The notes under the pieces: generated by a model | Databases searched by the model: none | Seen by the model: only the letters and a program-made list of their open reading frames with translations | What the model was told of the DNA's origin: nothing | DNA from: an uncultured Hyphomicrobium sp. | Lineage (GTDB): Bacteria > Pseudomonadota > Alphaproteobacteria > Rhizobiales > Hyphomicrobiaceae | Length of the DNA: 64,000 bases | Direction of reading: 5' to 3' | Assembly (NCBI RefSeq): GCF_902826555.1 | Contig: NZ_CADEFI010000002.1 | Coordinates: forward strand, 122,335-186,334 | Shown here: piece after piece, positions 9,367 through 18,810 of the stretch | Position numbering within the stretch: the first letter of the stretch is position 1 | How the letters are laid out: the number at the start of each line of letters is the position of its first letter | Position numbers and translations under genes: made by a program

Positions 9367-9786
9367 CTAAAGCACATCGCTCTCGACGTCATTGGCGGAG
9401 AAGCCGAGCTTCTCGAGCCCTTCCTCGAGGTAATCCGCGAGCAGTGGCAGCCCCAGGAGATAGCCGGCGGTCGAGCCGGTCTGCTCGTTGCGCGCCGTCT
9501 CCACGGCCTCGTCGAACTCCTCGGGCTCGAAGGTCCCGCGCCCGATCCAGGCCAATGCCACGAGATGCACTTGCTCGTCGTCGTTCAGCGCATCGACGAA
9601 GCCGGCGATTTCCGCCGCTGTCGGATCGTTGGAGAGGTCTTCCAGGATGGAGCTCGGATCCTCGTCCGCATCGCCGTCCTCGGGCGAGGCATCCCAAGCG
9701 CCGACCTTGGCATCGAACTCACGCGCCTTGATGATGACGTGGGCGACTTTCTCGGGCGCGATCTCGAGCTGGGGCTTGGCGGCCAT
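9367..9786 (-). CDS. DUF3775 domain-containing protein
   Basis: A 139-residue, strongly acidic protein (stretches such as DGDADED and EPEEFDE) with no signal peptide or membrane segment. The pattern KVAHVIIKAREFDAKV near the start and DALNDDEQVHLVALAWIGRG in the middle is that of the alphaproteobacterial DUF3775 family, whose function is unknown. The start at 9786 is supported by AGGGAG about nine bases upstream and gives a family-like N-terminus; 13 extra codons upstream are dropped. It converges on the peroxiredoxin operon with 25 bp between stops, and the glycosylase gene ends 87 bp upstream of its start. Confidence 0.8.
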   Translation of the reverse strand: MAAKPQLEIAPEKVAHVIIKAREFDAKVGAWDASPEDGDADEDPSSILEDLSNDPTAAEIAGFVDALNDDEQVHLVALAWIGRGTFEPEEFDEAVETARNEQTGSTAGYLLGLPLLADYLEEGLEKLGFSANDVESDVL

Positions 9787-9873
9787 CGGGTGTCTCCCTG
9801 TTGCAGGCGGGATGATAGGCGGCAAGCTGCCGGGCTTGAAGAGGCCAAGCGCGGCAAATCGACATGTCCAACG

Positions 9874-10542
9874 TCAACTCGGGTCGGGAAGGTTGTCGAG
9901 AAATGCACGCACGTCACGGAACACCGCGTGAAACATCTCCGTCGTGAGCCGCCCGGTGTTCGTATTGAGCCGCGAGCAATGCAGGCTGTCGAACATGGCC
10001 AGCGGACCGGCCGCATGGCGTGTGCCATGGCGGAACGGAAACAGCGCCTTCCTGAGCGACAATGTCGCGAGCGTCTGATCGTGCGCCACGCGCCCGAGAA
10101 CGACCAGGGCCTTGAGATTGGGCAGTGCCGCGAGCCGGGCCGAAAAGTAGCCTCGGCAGGTCGTGATCTCCTGCGGCAGAGGCTTGTTTTCCGGCGGTAC
10201 GCAACGCACCGCATTGGTGATCATGCAATCGATCAGTTGGAGACCGTCCGCAGGGTCTGCGCGATAGGTGCCGCGTGCGAACCCGAATGCGAGAAGCGTC
10301 GAGTAGAGCAGCTCTCCCGCATAGTCGCCCGTGAACGGACGGCCCGTCCGGTTCGCTCCGCGCAGGCCCGGTGCGAGCCCGACGATCAAGAGGCGACCCT
10401 TGCTGGTCCCGAACGAAGGCACAGCGCCATTGAACCATGCGGGCTCGGCGTGAGCTGCGTCATCGCGGAATGCGGCGAGCCGCGGACAGAGCGGACAGTC
10501 GCGCGGAGCCTCGGGCGGAAACGGGGAAGGAGCGTGAGCCAT
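9874..10542 (-). CDS. Uracil-DNA glycosylase, family 5 (UDGb)
   Basis: Removes uracil and some other deaminated bases from DNA, starting base-excision repair. The 222-residue protein has the first motif GLAPGLRGANRTGRPFTGD and the last motif HCSRLNTNTGRLT, which match family 5 glycosylases (UDGb) better than family 4. Cysteines in CPLCPR near the N-terminus, and in VRCVPP and TTCRGYF in the middle, fit the four ligands of the 4Fe-4S cluster in this superfamily. The start ATG at 10542 gives the usual short lead-in before the first cysteine pair. Length is normal. Confidence 0.87.
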   Translation of the reverse strand: MAHAPSPFPPEAPRDCPLCPRLAAFRDDAAHAEPAWFNGAVPSFGTSKGRLLIVGLAPGLRGANRTGRPFTGDYAGELLYSTLLAFGFARGTYRADPADGLQLIDCMITNAVRCVPPENKPLPQEITTCRGYFSARLAALPNLKALVVLGRVAHDQTLATLSLRKALFPFRHGTRHAAGPLAMFDSLHCSRLNTNTGRLTTEMFHAVFRDVRAFLDNLPDPS

Positions 10543-10630
10543 GGCTGCCGAAGGAACCGCGGAGAAGCGCCCAACGCAAGCGGTAATGCCGCGTCAGACG
10601 CGCCGCGGGTCTGCCGACCGTTGTCCGCGT

Positions 10631-11242
10631 TTAGACTTCTTCCTGGGAGATGCCGTCGTCGTGATAGACCTCTCCGCCGCGGCCGCGCCCGGAGGAGCGC
10701 GTGTTGCGGGCCGAGGCATCGCGCCCGATGAGCTGCTCGAGGTCGGCGAGGTCGACGAACTGGTCCGCCTGCCGGCGCAGTTCGTCAGCGACCATTGCGG
10801 GCTGCGTCTGCAGCGTCGAAACGACGCTCACGCGCCGGCCCTTTTGCTGAAGGGCTGCCACCAGGCCGCGAAAATCGCCGTCGCCGGAGAACAGAACGAT
10901 GTGGTCGAGCGTATCGGCGAGCCGCATGGCATCCACGGCGAGCTCGATATCCATGTTCCCTTTGACCTTGCGCCGGCCCGAGGCGTCAGTGAATTCCTTG
11001 GTCGGCTTGGTGACCATGGTGAAGCCGTTGTAGTCGAGCCAGTCGATCAGTGGGCGGATCGACGAGTATTCCTGATCTTCCGAAAGGGCGGTGTAGTAGA
11101 GGGCCCGAACGAGGTGCGCCTTCTGGCGGAACAGCGCGAGCAGGCGCTTGTAGTCGACGTCGAAACCCAACGCCTTCGACGTGGCATAAAGATTGGCACC
11201 GTCAATAAAAAGCGCGACGCGCTCGCCTTGATAGAAGTGCAT
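10631..11242 (-). CDS. NYN-domain (LabA/DUF88-like) protein, putative RNase
   Basis: A 203-residue protein with the NYN/PIN-like fold of the LabA/DUF88 family. The acidic active-site residues are visible in FIDGANLY (Asp14), in the central KGNMDIELAVDAM and in FSGDGDF. Related proteins act as metal-dependent nucleases on RNA. The C-terminus is a low-complexity Ser/Arg/Gly tail that could bind nucleic acid. The ATG at 11242 follows AAGGA at a suitable distance; ten extra codons upstream are less likely. The target is unknown. Confidence 0.83.
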   Translation of the reverse strand: MHFYQGERVALFIDGANLYATSKALGFDVDYKRLLALFRQKAHLVRALYYTALSEDQEYSSIRPLIDWLDYNGFTMVTKPTKEFTDASGRRKVKGNMDIELAVDAMRLADTLDHIVLFSGDGDFRGLVAALQQKGRRVSVVSTLQTQPAMVADELRRQADQFVDLADLEQLIGRDASARNTRSSGRGRGGEVYHDDGISQEEV

Positions 11243-11700
11243 TTTCTTGTGTTCCTTGAGTGTAGACGGCACGGAAACCGGCCGACGATCCTCGACCGTG
11301 AAAACAGCCCGCGCCGAGCAGCATCATATCGATATGCAATAGGCTTCAAATCAAGTGTAAGCGCAAACTTGCGCAACAGAAATCGGTGTAGGGTGAAAAA
11401 ATGCCTCACCCGCTTACCGCTTGAAGTTGTGTCGAGGGCACGGTGCCCCGTTAATGTATTATAAGCATACTGCCGCTATCGCGAGCTTGACATGGGACAT
11501 TGGTCGAAATCGGCACCAGACCATGGTCCGACGGGGTTCAATTGTGTGCCTGGGGCTGCCGCCGCGCCCTCTGACTTGCCGAAGTGCCTGTTTCATGCCA
11601 ATTACTCTGGCTTGAGCGGCATGTCGGGCCCGGATTAGGGCAGCGGCGGCAATAGGTTTTACTCCGCATCATCTGCGAGACGAGAGAGGGGTGCTAGAGA
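11243..11700. promoter_or_regulatory. Divergent intergenic region with two palindromes
   Basis: A 458-bp gene-free stretch between the NYN gene (minus) and rpoZ (plus), more AT-rich than its surroundings. It contains the perfect 12-bp palindrome CATATCGATATG at 11325-11336 and the inverted repeat GCGCAA-AC-TTGCGC at 11361-11374. Both are possible protein-binding sites. The only short reading frames (for example 11421-11615) lack family-like sequence. Confidence 0.4.
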
Positions 11701-12129
11701 ATGGCACGCGTCACAGTCGAGGATTGCGTCGACAAGGTTCCAAATCGCTTCGAGCTCGTGCTCTTGGCTGCACATAGGGCCCGGTCGATTGCCAATGGCA
11801 GCGCAATCACCATCGACCCGGACAACGACAAGAACCCGGTGGTCGCGCTGCGCGAGATCGCCGAGCGCACCATTCCGCCTGAGGATATGCGCGAGGCGCT
11901 GATTCACTCCATCCAGAAGAACGTCGAGGTGGACGAGCCTGAGGCTGCGGCGGCGCCCGTGCTTCCCCAGGATCGGCGCGGACCGATCCTCGGCCGGGAC
12001 GATCAGTCGTCCGACACCCAGGTTGACGTCCTCACCGAAGAGCAGCTGCTGCGCGGCCTGGAAAGCATGACGCCGTCCGAGCCGTCCTCCAACGGCGGCA
12101 GCGGCGGCCCGCGCGAGCGCGGACGCTGA
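11701..12129 (+). CDS. rpoZ: DNA-directed RNA polymerase omega subunit
   Basis: The omega subunit helps assemble and stabilise core RNA polymerase and forms part of a ppGpp site. The 142-residue protein begins [23 protein letters not shown] and continues with HRARSI and [11 protein letters not shown], the standard omega core (residues 1-60). It is followed by a variable acidic tail that is long in alphaproteobacteria. The gene lies directly upstream of rsh, the ppGpp synthetase/hydrolase, in the order common to this group. Confidence 0.96.
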   Translation: MARVTVEDCVDKVPNRFELVLLAAHRARSIANGSAITIDPDNDKNPVVALREIAERTIPPEDMREALIHSIQKNVEVDEPEAAAAPVLPQDRRGPILGRDDQSSDTQVDVLTEEQLLRGLESMTPSEPSSNGGSGGPRERGR

Positions 12130-12221
12130 TCGTCCGCCAGGACGGTTTTGCTGCGCGGTCCTTTGCAGGACGCTTTCTCTGACGGTGCGGAACCGGTCGG
12201 CGCCGGGAGTGTGTGCGGGCC

Positions 12222-14495
12222 ATGATGCGTCAGTACGAGCTCGTCGAGCGAGTACAGAAATACGATCCAACGGCAGACGAGGCGTTGCTCAACCGCGCCT
12301 ACGTTTACGCGATGCGCGCGCACGGCAACCAGAAGCGCGCCTCCGGTGCTCCGTATTTCTCGCACCCGCTCGAGGTTGCGGCGATCCTGACCGACCTCAA
12401 GCTCGATGACGCGACCATCGTCACGGCGCTGCTGCACGACGTCATCGAGGACACCGACGCCACGCGCGCCGAGATCGATCAGCTTTTCGGCCCCGAGATC
12501 GGCGCTCTCGTCGACGGCCTGACCAAGATCAAGCGTCTCGATCTGGTGTCCAAGAAGGCCGAGCAGGCCGAGAATTTCCGCAAGCTCCTGATCGCCATTT
12601 CGAGCGACATCCGCGTGCTTCTCGTCAAGCTCGCGGATCGCCTGCACAACATGCGCACGCTCGAGCACATGAAGCCCGAGAGCAGGAAGCGCGTCTCGGA
12701 GGAAACCCTCGAGATCTATGCTCCGCTCGCCGGCCGCATGGGTATGCAGGCGCTACGCGACGAGCTCGAGGAGCATGCGTTCCGCTGGCTCAATCCGGAA
12801 GCGTATCAGACCGTCACCGAGAAGCTGCACGAGCTGCGCGAGCGCAACGAGGGCCTCGTCGAGGAGATCGAGGCGGCGCTGCACAAGATGCTCGATGACG
12901 TGGGCATGAAGGTCGAGGTCTCCGGCCGCGAGAAGAAGCCCTACTCCGTCTGGAGCAAGATGGCCAACAAGCAGATCAGCATGGAGCAGCTGTCGGACAT
13001 CTACGCGTTCCGCGTCATCGTCGACACCATCGACGACTGCTATCGCGTGCTCGGCGTTGCTCACCAGACCTGGCGCACCGTGCCTGGACGCTTCAAGGAC
13101 TACATCTCGACGCCCAAGCAGAACAATTATCAGTCGATCCACACCACCGTCGTCGGTCCCCGGCATCAGCGCGTCGAGCTGCAGATCCGTACCCGCGACA
13201 TGCATTCTGTCGCCGAGTACGGCGTCGCCGCCCACGCGCTCTACAAGGATGCGCGCAAGGTCAACGGCAACGGAGCGAACGGCGGATCGGCAAATGGCGC
13301 CCTGTCGAAAAGCCTTGTCTTCACCGACAAGGAAAGCGGGCCTTATCAATGGCTGCGGCGCCTCGTGGAAACTCTGCTCGAAGGCTCCAATCCGGAGGAG
13401 TTCCTTGAGCATACCAAGCTCGAGCTGTTCCAGGACCAGGTTTTCTGCTTCACGCCCAAGGGTCGCCTGATCGCGCTGCCGCGCGGCGCGACCCCGCTCG
13501 ATTTCGCCTATGCCGTCCACACCGACGTCGGCAACGCCGCCGTGAGCGCATACGTCAACGGGCGCCACGTGCCGATCGACACGCGTTTGAGGAACGGCGA
13601 CGAGGTCGAGATCAAGACCTCGAAGACGCATACGCCGCCGGCCGCGTGGGAGAGCCTCGTCGTGACCGGCCGCGCGCGCTCCGCCATCCGCCGCGCCGCG
13701 AGGGACGCCATTCGCCGCCAATACGCCGAGCTCGGCCGCAGGCTTCTCATGTCGGCGTTCGAGCGCATCGGCGAGAGTTATTCTGACGAGCGCGTGAAAA
13801 AGGTGCTGCCGCGCCTCGCCCACAAGAGCCTGGACGACCTCCTCGCAGCCGTCGCTCGCAATGAGGTCGCGACCGAGGATGTGCTGCGCGCCGTTGCGCC
13901 GGAGCTCGCGGCCACGGCACGCCAGGCGCAACAGCGGGTGGACGAGCCGAGCAAGGCGAAGGGATGGCTGCGGCTGACCCGTGCCGCAACCAACAAGCTG
14001 CGGCTGGGCGGCGCATCATCCTCCGAGAGCGACCCGCCGGCTGCCCGCGTGCGCGGCATTCCGATCCGCGGCGTCAAGAACGATATGCCCGTGTTGTTCG
14101 AAGCCGGCGGCGCCGTACCGGGCGATCGCATCGTCGGCGTTCTGGCCCCCGGCGAGGGCATCCGCGTCTTCCAGATCCATTCGCCGCGCCTCCAGGAGTT
14201 CGAGCACGAGCGCTGGATCGATGTCGCCTGGGACGTGGACCCGGAGAACCCCGAGCGCTTCCCGGCCCTTATCAGCGTCACCGCGCCGAACCGCCCCGGC
14301 ACGCTGGCCGAAATCGCCAACGTGATCGGCCAGTCCGGCGGAAATATCGACAACCTGAAAATGCTGCGCCGCGCCTCGGACTTCACCGAGCTGCGCATCG
14401 GCCTCGAAGTCTGGGATCTGGCCCACTTGAACCAGATCATTAACGGCCTCAAGGCAAAAGCCGTGGTCAGCAAGGTCGAACGTGTGTTTGAATGA
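12222..14495 (+). CDS. rsh: Bifunctional (p)ppGpp synthetase/hydrolase
   Basis: Makes and degrades the stringent-response alarmone. The 757-residue protein has an N-terminal HD hydrolase domain with the catalytic LLHDVIEDT (about residues 70-78). The synthetase domain follows, with PKQNNYQSIHTTV and a conserved Tyr, then TGS (ATPLDFAYAVHTDVG), a helical/linker region and a C-terminal ACT domain beginning near VTAPNRPGTLAEIAN. Both active sites look intact, as expected for the single Rsh of alphaproteobacteria. I chose the ATG at 12222 (MMRQYELVERV) over the GTG nine bases upstream because the first is the family N-terminus. Confidence 0.96.
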   Translation: MMRQYELVERVQKYDPTADEALLNRAYVYAMRAHGNQKRASGAPYFSHPLEVAAILTDLKLDDATIVTALLHDVIEDTDATRAEIDQLFGPEIGALVDGLTKIKRLDLVSKKAEQAENFRKLLIAISSDIRVLLVKLADRLHNMRTLEHMKPESRKRVSEETLEIYAPLAGRMGMQALRDELEEHAFRWLNPEAYQTVTEKLHELRERNEGLVEEIEAALHKMLDDVGMKVEVSGREKKPYSVWSKMANKQISMEQLSDIYAFRVIVDTIDDCYRVLGVAHQTWRTVPGRFKDYISTPKQNNYQSIHTTVVGPRHQRVELQIRTRDMHSVAEYGVAAHALYKDARKVNGNGANGGSANGALSKSLVFTDKESGPYQWLRRLVETLLEGSNPEEFLEHTKLELFQDQVFCFTPKGRLIALPRGATPLDFAYAVHTDVGNAAVSAYVNGRHVPIDTRLRNGDEVEIKTSKTHTPPAAWESLVVTGRARSAIRRAARDAIRRQYAELGRRLLMSAFERIGESYSDERVKKVLPRLAHKSLDDLLAAVARNEVATEDVLRAVAPELAATARQAQQRVDEPSKAKGWLRLTRAATNKLRLGGASSSESDPPAARVRGIPIRGVKNDMPVLFEAGGAVPGDRIVGVLAPGEGIRVFQIHSPRLQEFEHERWIDVAWDVDPENPERFPALISVTAPNRPGTLAEIANVIGQSGGNIDNLKMLRRASDFTELRIGLEVWDLAHLNQIINGLKAKAVVSKVERVFE

Positions 14496-14544
14496 CGCTC
14501 GACGTCCTTAACGTAGTTTGCCCGGACTCTCGCGTGTGACAATC

Positions 14545-15324
14545 ATGACGCAAAGCCCTCACCACCAGCTCCGCCTCGGCGTGAACATCGACCATGTCGC
14601 CACCATCCGCAACGCGCGCGGCGGGCGTCATCCCGATCCCCTGCGGGCGGCGCACTTGGCTGTCGAAGCCGGCGCCGACGGCATCACGGCACATTTGCGC
14701 GAGGACCGCCGGCACATCTCGGATTCGGACATCGCACGCTTGAAGTCGGAGCTGACGCGCCCGCTCAATTTGGAAATGGCCGCCACCGCCGAGATGGTTG
14801 CCATCGCGCTGCGCCACGTGCCGAACGCCTGCTGCCTCGTTCCCGAGCGGCGCGAGGAGCGCACCACCGAAGGCGGTCTCGATGTCGTCGGGCAGAAGGC
14901 CTCGCTCGTCCCCGTGGTGGCCGATCTCAAGTCCGCCGGCATCCGCGTGTCGCTCTTTATCGAGCCGGATATCCGCGCCATCGAGACCGCCGCGGCGCTC
15001 GGTGCGGATATTGTCGAGCTCCACACGGGCGCCTATTGCGAGCACGCCGCTGCCGACGACGCCAAGGGCACGGCATCCGAAGTGGATCGGCTGGCGAAAG
15101 CGGCATCGGCAGCCGCAGCGCACGGCCTTGAGGTTCACGCCGGCCATGGGCTGACCTTCAACACCGTCGCAGCGCTCGCGCGCATGCCGGAGATCGTCGA
15201 GCTCAACATCGGCCATTTCCTTATCGGAGAGGCGATCTTCGGCGGGCTGCACGCGGCCGTCCGGCGCATGCGCGCTCTGATGGACGAGGCGCGCTTCAAA
15301 GCCTCGGGCCGGATCAGCGCGTGA
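14545..15324 (+). CDS. pdxJ: Pyridoxine 5'-phosphate synthase
   Basis: Condenses 1-deoxyxylulose 5-phosphate with 3-amino-2-oxopropyl phosphate in the last ring-closing step of de novo vitamin B6 synthesis. The 259-residue TIM-barrel protein shows [17 protein letters not shown] near the start, then [21 protein letters not shown] and a late [12 protein letters not shown] with the catalytic His, then [12 protein letters not shown]. The ATG at 14545 is preferred over upstream TTG or GTG codons, which lack a good ribosome site. The stop overlaps the acpS GTG by four bases. Confidence 0.96.
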   Translation: MTQSPHHQLRLGVNIDHVATIRNARGGRHPDPLRAAHLAVEAGADGITAHLREDRRHISDSDIARLKSELTRPLNLEMAATAEMVAIALRHVPNACCLVPERREERTTEGGLDVVGQKASLVPVVADLKSAGIRVSLFIEPDIRAIETAAALGADIVELHTGAYCEHAAADDAKGTASEVDRLAKAASAAAAHGLEVHAGHGLTFNTVAALARMPEIVELNIGHFLIGEAIFGGLHAAVRRMRALMDEARFKASGRISA

Positions 15325-15722
15325 TCATCGGACTTGGCAACGACTTGATCGACATCCGGCGTATCGACGCCGCGATCGAGCGCTATGGCGACCGCTTCCT
15401 TGATCGCATCTTCACCGATGTCGAGCGCTTGAAATCCGACAATCGCGCCGCCCGCGCTGCCTCCTACGCCAAGCGCTTCGCCGCCAAGGAGGCATGCTCC
15501 AAGGCCCTGGGCACCGGATTCAGCCACGGCGTCTTCTGGCGCGACATGGGTGTCATCAATCTGCCGTCTGGGCGTCCGACGCTTTCCCTCACCGGGGGGG
15601 CCGCGGCGCAGTTGGCCCGTATTACCCCGTCGGGTTGCATCGCGCGCATAGATCTTGCTTTGACGGATGATTTTCCACTCGCTGAGGCTGTTGTCATTAT
15701 TTCGGCCCTCCCGAGTGGGTGA
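15321..15722 (+). CDS. acpS: Holo-[acyl-carrier-protein] synthase
   Basis: Transfers 4'-phosphopantetheine from coenzyme A to acyl carrier protein. The 133-residue protein has the metal-binding [12 protein letters not shown] at the N-terminus and [16 protein letters not shown] in the middle, the two AcpS signatures, and a normal length. It starts with GTG at 15321, overlapping the pdxJ stop (GTGA), so the pair is translationally coupled. lepB follows after about 120 bp. Confidence 0.95.
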   Translation: MIIGLGNDLIDIRRIDAAIERYGDRFLDRIFTDVERLKSDNRAARAASYAKRFAAKEACSKALGTGFSHGVFWRDMGVINLPSGRPTLSLTGGAAAQLARITPSGCIARIDLALTDDFPLAEAVVIISALPSG

Positions 15723-15841
15723 GATCCCGCCTTCCGGAGCGACGGCAAGCCGCACCCCGGTTTGCACGTTGCCCTCCGAGCCGCTATAGCGAGCAGGGTT
15801 TTTCGATCACCCCCGGGATCCCGGCGGGCAAGGAGCAGGAG

Positions 15842-16624
15842 ATGAGCCTGGAAACGAACTCCAAGGCCAATGAGGGATCCGGTTGGGGAGAGACCGCGAA
15901 GATCATTGTGCAGGCCCTCGCCATTGCGATGGTCGTGCGCGTGTTCTTCTTCCAGCCGTTCAACATTCCTTCCGGCTCGATGAAGTCGACGCTTCTGATC
16001 GGCGACTATCTCTTCGTCTCGAAGCTTGCCTACGGCTATAGCCGCTTCTCGTTTCCCTTCAGTCCTCACCTGTTCTCGGGCCGTATCTTTGCTGCGGAGC
16101 CGAAACGCGGCGACGTCGTGGTGTTTCGCCTGCCGCAGGACGAGTCGCTCGACTACATCAAGCGCGTCGTCGGCCTCCCCGGCGACAAGGTGCAGATGAA
16201 GAAAGGCGTGCTCTACATCAACGGCGATCCGGTGCCGAAGGTGTACAAGGACGATTTCGCCAACATCGAGTGTGACCCCTATTTTCGGCACTGCCGCCGT
16301 GTGGTCTACAAGCGCTACGAAGAGACGCTTCCGAACGGCGGGCCGACCTACACGGTGCTCGACCTTGAGCCCGAAGGCGAATACGACAACACCGACGTCT
16401 TCGAGGTCCCCGAGGGCAAGTACTTCATGATGGGCGACAACCGCGACAACTCGTCGGACAGCCGCGCCACGGTCGGCTTCGTGCCCTTTGAGAACCTGAT
16501 CGGCCGCGCCGAGATCATCTTCTTCTCGGCCGCTATCGATGAGCCGGATGCCATGCGCTGGTTCTCGCCCTGGACGTGGCCCTTCGACATTCGCTGGAAC
16601 CGCTTCTTCAATCTCGTTCGTTAA
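15842..16624 (+). CDS. lepB: Signal peptidase I
   Basis: Removes signal peptides from secreted proteins at the outer face of the inner membrane. The 260-residue protein has one N-terminal membrane helix (about residues 20-38), then the catalytic Ser46 in NIPSGSMKSTL, the general base Lys107 in YIKRVVGLPGD, and the late box MMGDNRDNSSDSR. The ATG at 15842 follows AAGGAG and gives the usual short cytoplasmic tail; the reading frame extends 41 codons further but without family-like sequence. It lies in the conserved lepB-rnc-era order. Confidence 0.96.
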   Translation: MSLETNSKANEGSGWGETAKIIVQALAIAMVVRVFFFQPFNIPSGSMKSTLLIGDYLFVSKLAYGYSRFSFPFSPHLFSGRIFAAEPKRGDVVVFRLPQDESLDYIKRVVGLPGDKVQMKKGVLYINGDPVPKVYKDDFANIECDPYFRHCRRVVYKRYEETLPNGGPTYTVLDLEPEGEYDNTDVFEVPEGKYFMMGDNRDNSSDSRATVGFVPFENLIGRAEIIFFSAAIDEPDAMRWFSPWTWPFDIRWNRFFNLVR

Positions 16625-16727
16625 CCGGAGTTGGCGCCCGAACGCGACAATCGCGCGCCCATCGGTCTTACGTGTATACATTTTTTAGGTATGCGGCTCA
16701 GGGGGAGCTGAGTTCGGAACCGGCTCG

Positions 16728-17435
16728 ATGTTCAAGGCGCGCAAGTACAAGGTACTCGAAAAAAAGCTCGGCTACCGCTTCAAGAACGAGGCGTTGTTGG
16801 CGCGCGCACTGACGCACGCCAGCCTTCGCGGTGCGAAAAAGGTCCGCGAGGACAACGAGCGCCTGGAGTTCGTCGGCGACCGCGTGTTGGGGCTCGCCAT
16901 CGTCGAGCTTCTGGAGGAAACGTATCCGGTCGCGTCCGAGGGCGAGCTTGCCCGCCACCTCAATCGCCTCGTGCGCGGCGAGACCTGCGCCAAGGTCGGT
17001 CGCGACCTCAGCCTCGGAGACTTCCTCATGCTCTCGGACAGTGAGGCCGGCAGCGGCGGGCGTCTCAAGACCACCATTCTCGCTGATGCCGTCGAGGCTG
17101 TTCTTGGCGCCATTTTCCTTGAGGCAGGCTATAACAAGGCGCGCGACGTTGTCCGCAGGCTTTGGGAGAACGAGGAAGTGTCGTTCGGCAACGCCGCCGC
17201 GGATCCGAAGTCCGCGCTTCAGGAATGGGCGCAGGCGCAGGGCCTCGCGCTCCCAAGCTACGTCGAGGTGGAGCGCATCGGCCCCGATCATGCTCCGCGC
17301 TTCACGTCGGAGGTGCGCATCCGCGGCAAGGCGCCGGCCCGTGGCGAGGGCGCCTCGAAGCGGGCCGCCGAGCAGGCCGCGGCATCCGTGATGCTCGAGC
17401 GCGAAGGTGTGATGGAGAAACGTCAGGTTGGTTGA
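16728..17435 (+). CDS. rnc: Ribonuclease III
   Basis: Cleaves double-stranded RNA, including rRNA precursors. The 235-residue protein has the catalytic signature ERLEFVGDRVLGL and a second acidic site in ILADAVEAVLGAIFLE, then a C-terminal double-stranded-RNA-binding domain ending near GEGASKRAAEQAAA. Length is normal. The leader between lepB and this gene (103 bp) contains a small CTCAG/CTGAG hairpin at about 16697-16712, a plausible but unproven autoregulatory cleavage site. Its end overlaps era by eight bases. Confidence 0.96.
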   Translation: MFKARKYKVLEKKLGYRFKNEALLARALTHASLRGAKKVREDNERLEFVGDRVLGLAIVELLEETYPVASEGELARHLNRLVRGETCAKVGRDLSLGDFLMLSDSEAGSGGRLKTTILADAVEAVLGAIFLEAGYNKARDVVRRLWENEEVSFGNAAADPKSALQEWAQAQGLALPSYVEVERIGPDHAPRFTSEVRIRGKAPARGEGASKRAAEQAAASVMLEREGVMEKRQVG

Positions 17436-18375
17436 CGAGCCCAAAATCGAGCCGCATCCCGGCGCGGAACCGCCGCGCCGCTGCGGCGTGATCGCCATTA
17501 TCGGCGCCCCCAACGCCGGCAAGTCGACGCTCGTCAACGCGCTCGTCGGCGCCAAAGTGACGATCATCTCCCGCAAGGTGCAGACCACGCGCATCCAGAT
17601 CCGCGGTATCGCCATGGAGGGCGCCAGTCAGCTCGTGCTGATCGACACGCCTGGCATCTTCGCGCCCAAGCGCCGCCTGGACAAGGCGATGGTGGCGAGC
17701 GCCTGGGCCGGCGCCGCCGATGCCGATCAGGTGCTGGTGCTGGTCGACGCCGCCAAGACCCTCGACGAGGATGTCGAGCAGCTGTTCGTCAGGCTCGCCG
17801 ATCTGCCGGGAAAGAAGCCGATCCTGGTCATGAACAAGGTGGATCGCGTCGAGGACAAGGGGCGCCTGCTCGGGCTGGTGCAGGATTTGTCGGCGCGCAT
17901 TCCGGTGGCAGAGGTCTTCATGATCGCCGCCCTCACCGGGGACGGCGTCGCCGCATTGAAGCGCTATCTGGCCAAAAACGTGCCCGAAGGCCCGTGGCTC
18001 TATCCCGAAGATGAGCTATCGGACATTCCGCTCCGCCAGCTCGCCGCCGAGGTGACGCGCGAGAAGATCTACGATCTCCTGCACGACGAGCTCCCCTACC
18101 AGACCACGGTCGAGACCGAGAGCTGGAAGACGCTGCGCGACAAATCCGTCCGCGTCGAGCAGGTGATCTATGTCGAGCGCGACAGCCAGAAAAGCATCGT
18201 GCTCGGCAAGGGCGGACAGACCATCAAGAAGATTTCCCAGGCCTCGCGCACAGAGCTGACCGAGGTCGTGGGCGCCCCCGTTCACCTGTTCCTGTTCGTC
18301 AAGGTGCGCGAGGGCTGGGATCGCGATCCGGAGCGCTACCGCGAGATGGGCCTCGAATTCCCGACGGAGGACTGA
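17428..18375 (+). CDS. era: GTPase Era
   Basis: Binds 16S rRNA near its 3' end and assists small-subunit assembly. The 315-residue protein has the G1 motif GAPNAGKST, G2 with VQTTR, G3 DTPG and G4 NKVD, and a C-terminal KH domain with IVLGKGGQTIKKI. The start appears to be TTG at 17428, inside the end of rnc, with GGAG ten bases upstream; no in-frame ATG lies before the GTPase domain. Its stop shares one base with the next small gene (TGATG). Confidence 0.96.
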   Translation: MVDEPKIEPHPGAEPPRRCGVIAIIGAPNAGKSTLVNALVGAKVTIISRKVQTTRIQIRGIAMEGASQLVLIDTPGIFAPKRRLDKAMVASAWAGAADADQVLVLVDAAKTLDEDVEQLFVRLADLPGKKPILVMNKVDRVEDKGRLLGLVQDLSARIPVAEVFMIAALTGDGVAALKRYLAKNVPEGPWLYPEDELSDIPLRQLAAEVTREKIYDLLHDELPYQTTVETESWKTLRDKSVRVEQVIYVERDSQKSIVLGKGGQTIKKISQASRTELTEVVGAPVHLFLFVKVREGWDRDPERYREMGLEFPTED

Positions 18376-18728
18376 TGCGGAGGGTTGGTTGCACGCCCAG
18401 GAACGCGGCGGCGGCAACGATCGTCCTCCTCACTGCGTGCCCGGGTGCCACACGCGCCGCCGTCCGCATCTGCGAGGATCCTGTGTCGAGCGGACCGGTC
18501 GTCGGCAGCAACGAGGAGACAGCCCGCGCGGCCGCCCTCGCGGTCTGGAAGTCAAAGGCGCTCGAGCACGGCGAGCCTTACGCGAGCTGGCGCATCGCCG
18601 CCGACAAGCTCTTGAAATGTCTGCCGAGAGACGGCGGCGGCGTCGAATGTCTGGCGACCGCGCGCCCGTGCACGATCGAGCAGGCCCCCGACCGCCGCGA
18701 AAATCGCAAAAATCGCATCGGTATCTGA
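18375..18728 (+). CDS. Small secreted hypothetical protein
   Basis: A 117-residue protein of unknown function. It starts with a signal-peptide-like segment (Ala-rich, about residues 10-28) and its mature part has cysteines at RICEDP, KCLPRD, VECLAT and PCTIE, suggesting two disulfide bonds in the periplasm. The central AAALAVWKSKALEHGEPYASWRIA segment looks structured. The ATG overlaps the era stop by one base, so it is probably translated with era and recO. Confidence 0.6.
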   Translation: MRRVGCTPRNAAAATIVLLTACPGATRAAVRICEDPVSSGPVVGSNEETARAAALAVWKSKALEHGEPYASWRIAADKLLKCLPRDGGGVECLATARPCTIEQAPDRRENRKNRIGI

Positions 18729-18810
18729 CCATTTGGCGACGTTGGACGTCACCGGGCACGCCCGATGGCTTGGCCCTTTCGACGCGCCCCATATCCGCTA
18801 GTCTCCCCCC

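Noticed and set aside
11487-11492. TTGACA as a -35 box for rpoZ
   Set aside because: No acceptable -10 hexamer at 15-19 bp downstream, so it was not listed as a promoter.
12753-13931. 392-codon minus-strand frame opposite rsh
   Set aside because: Shadow of rsh; composition is typical of antisense frames here.
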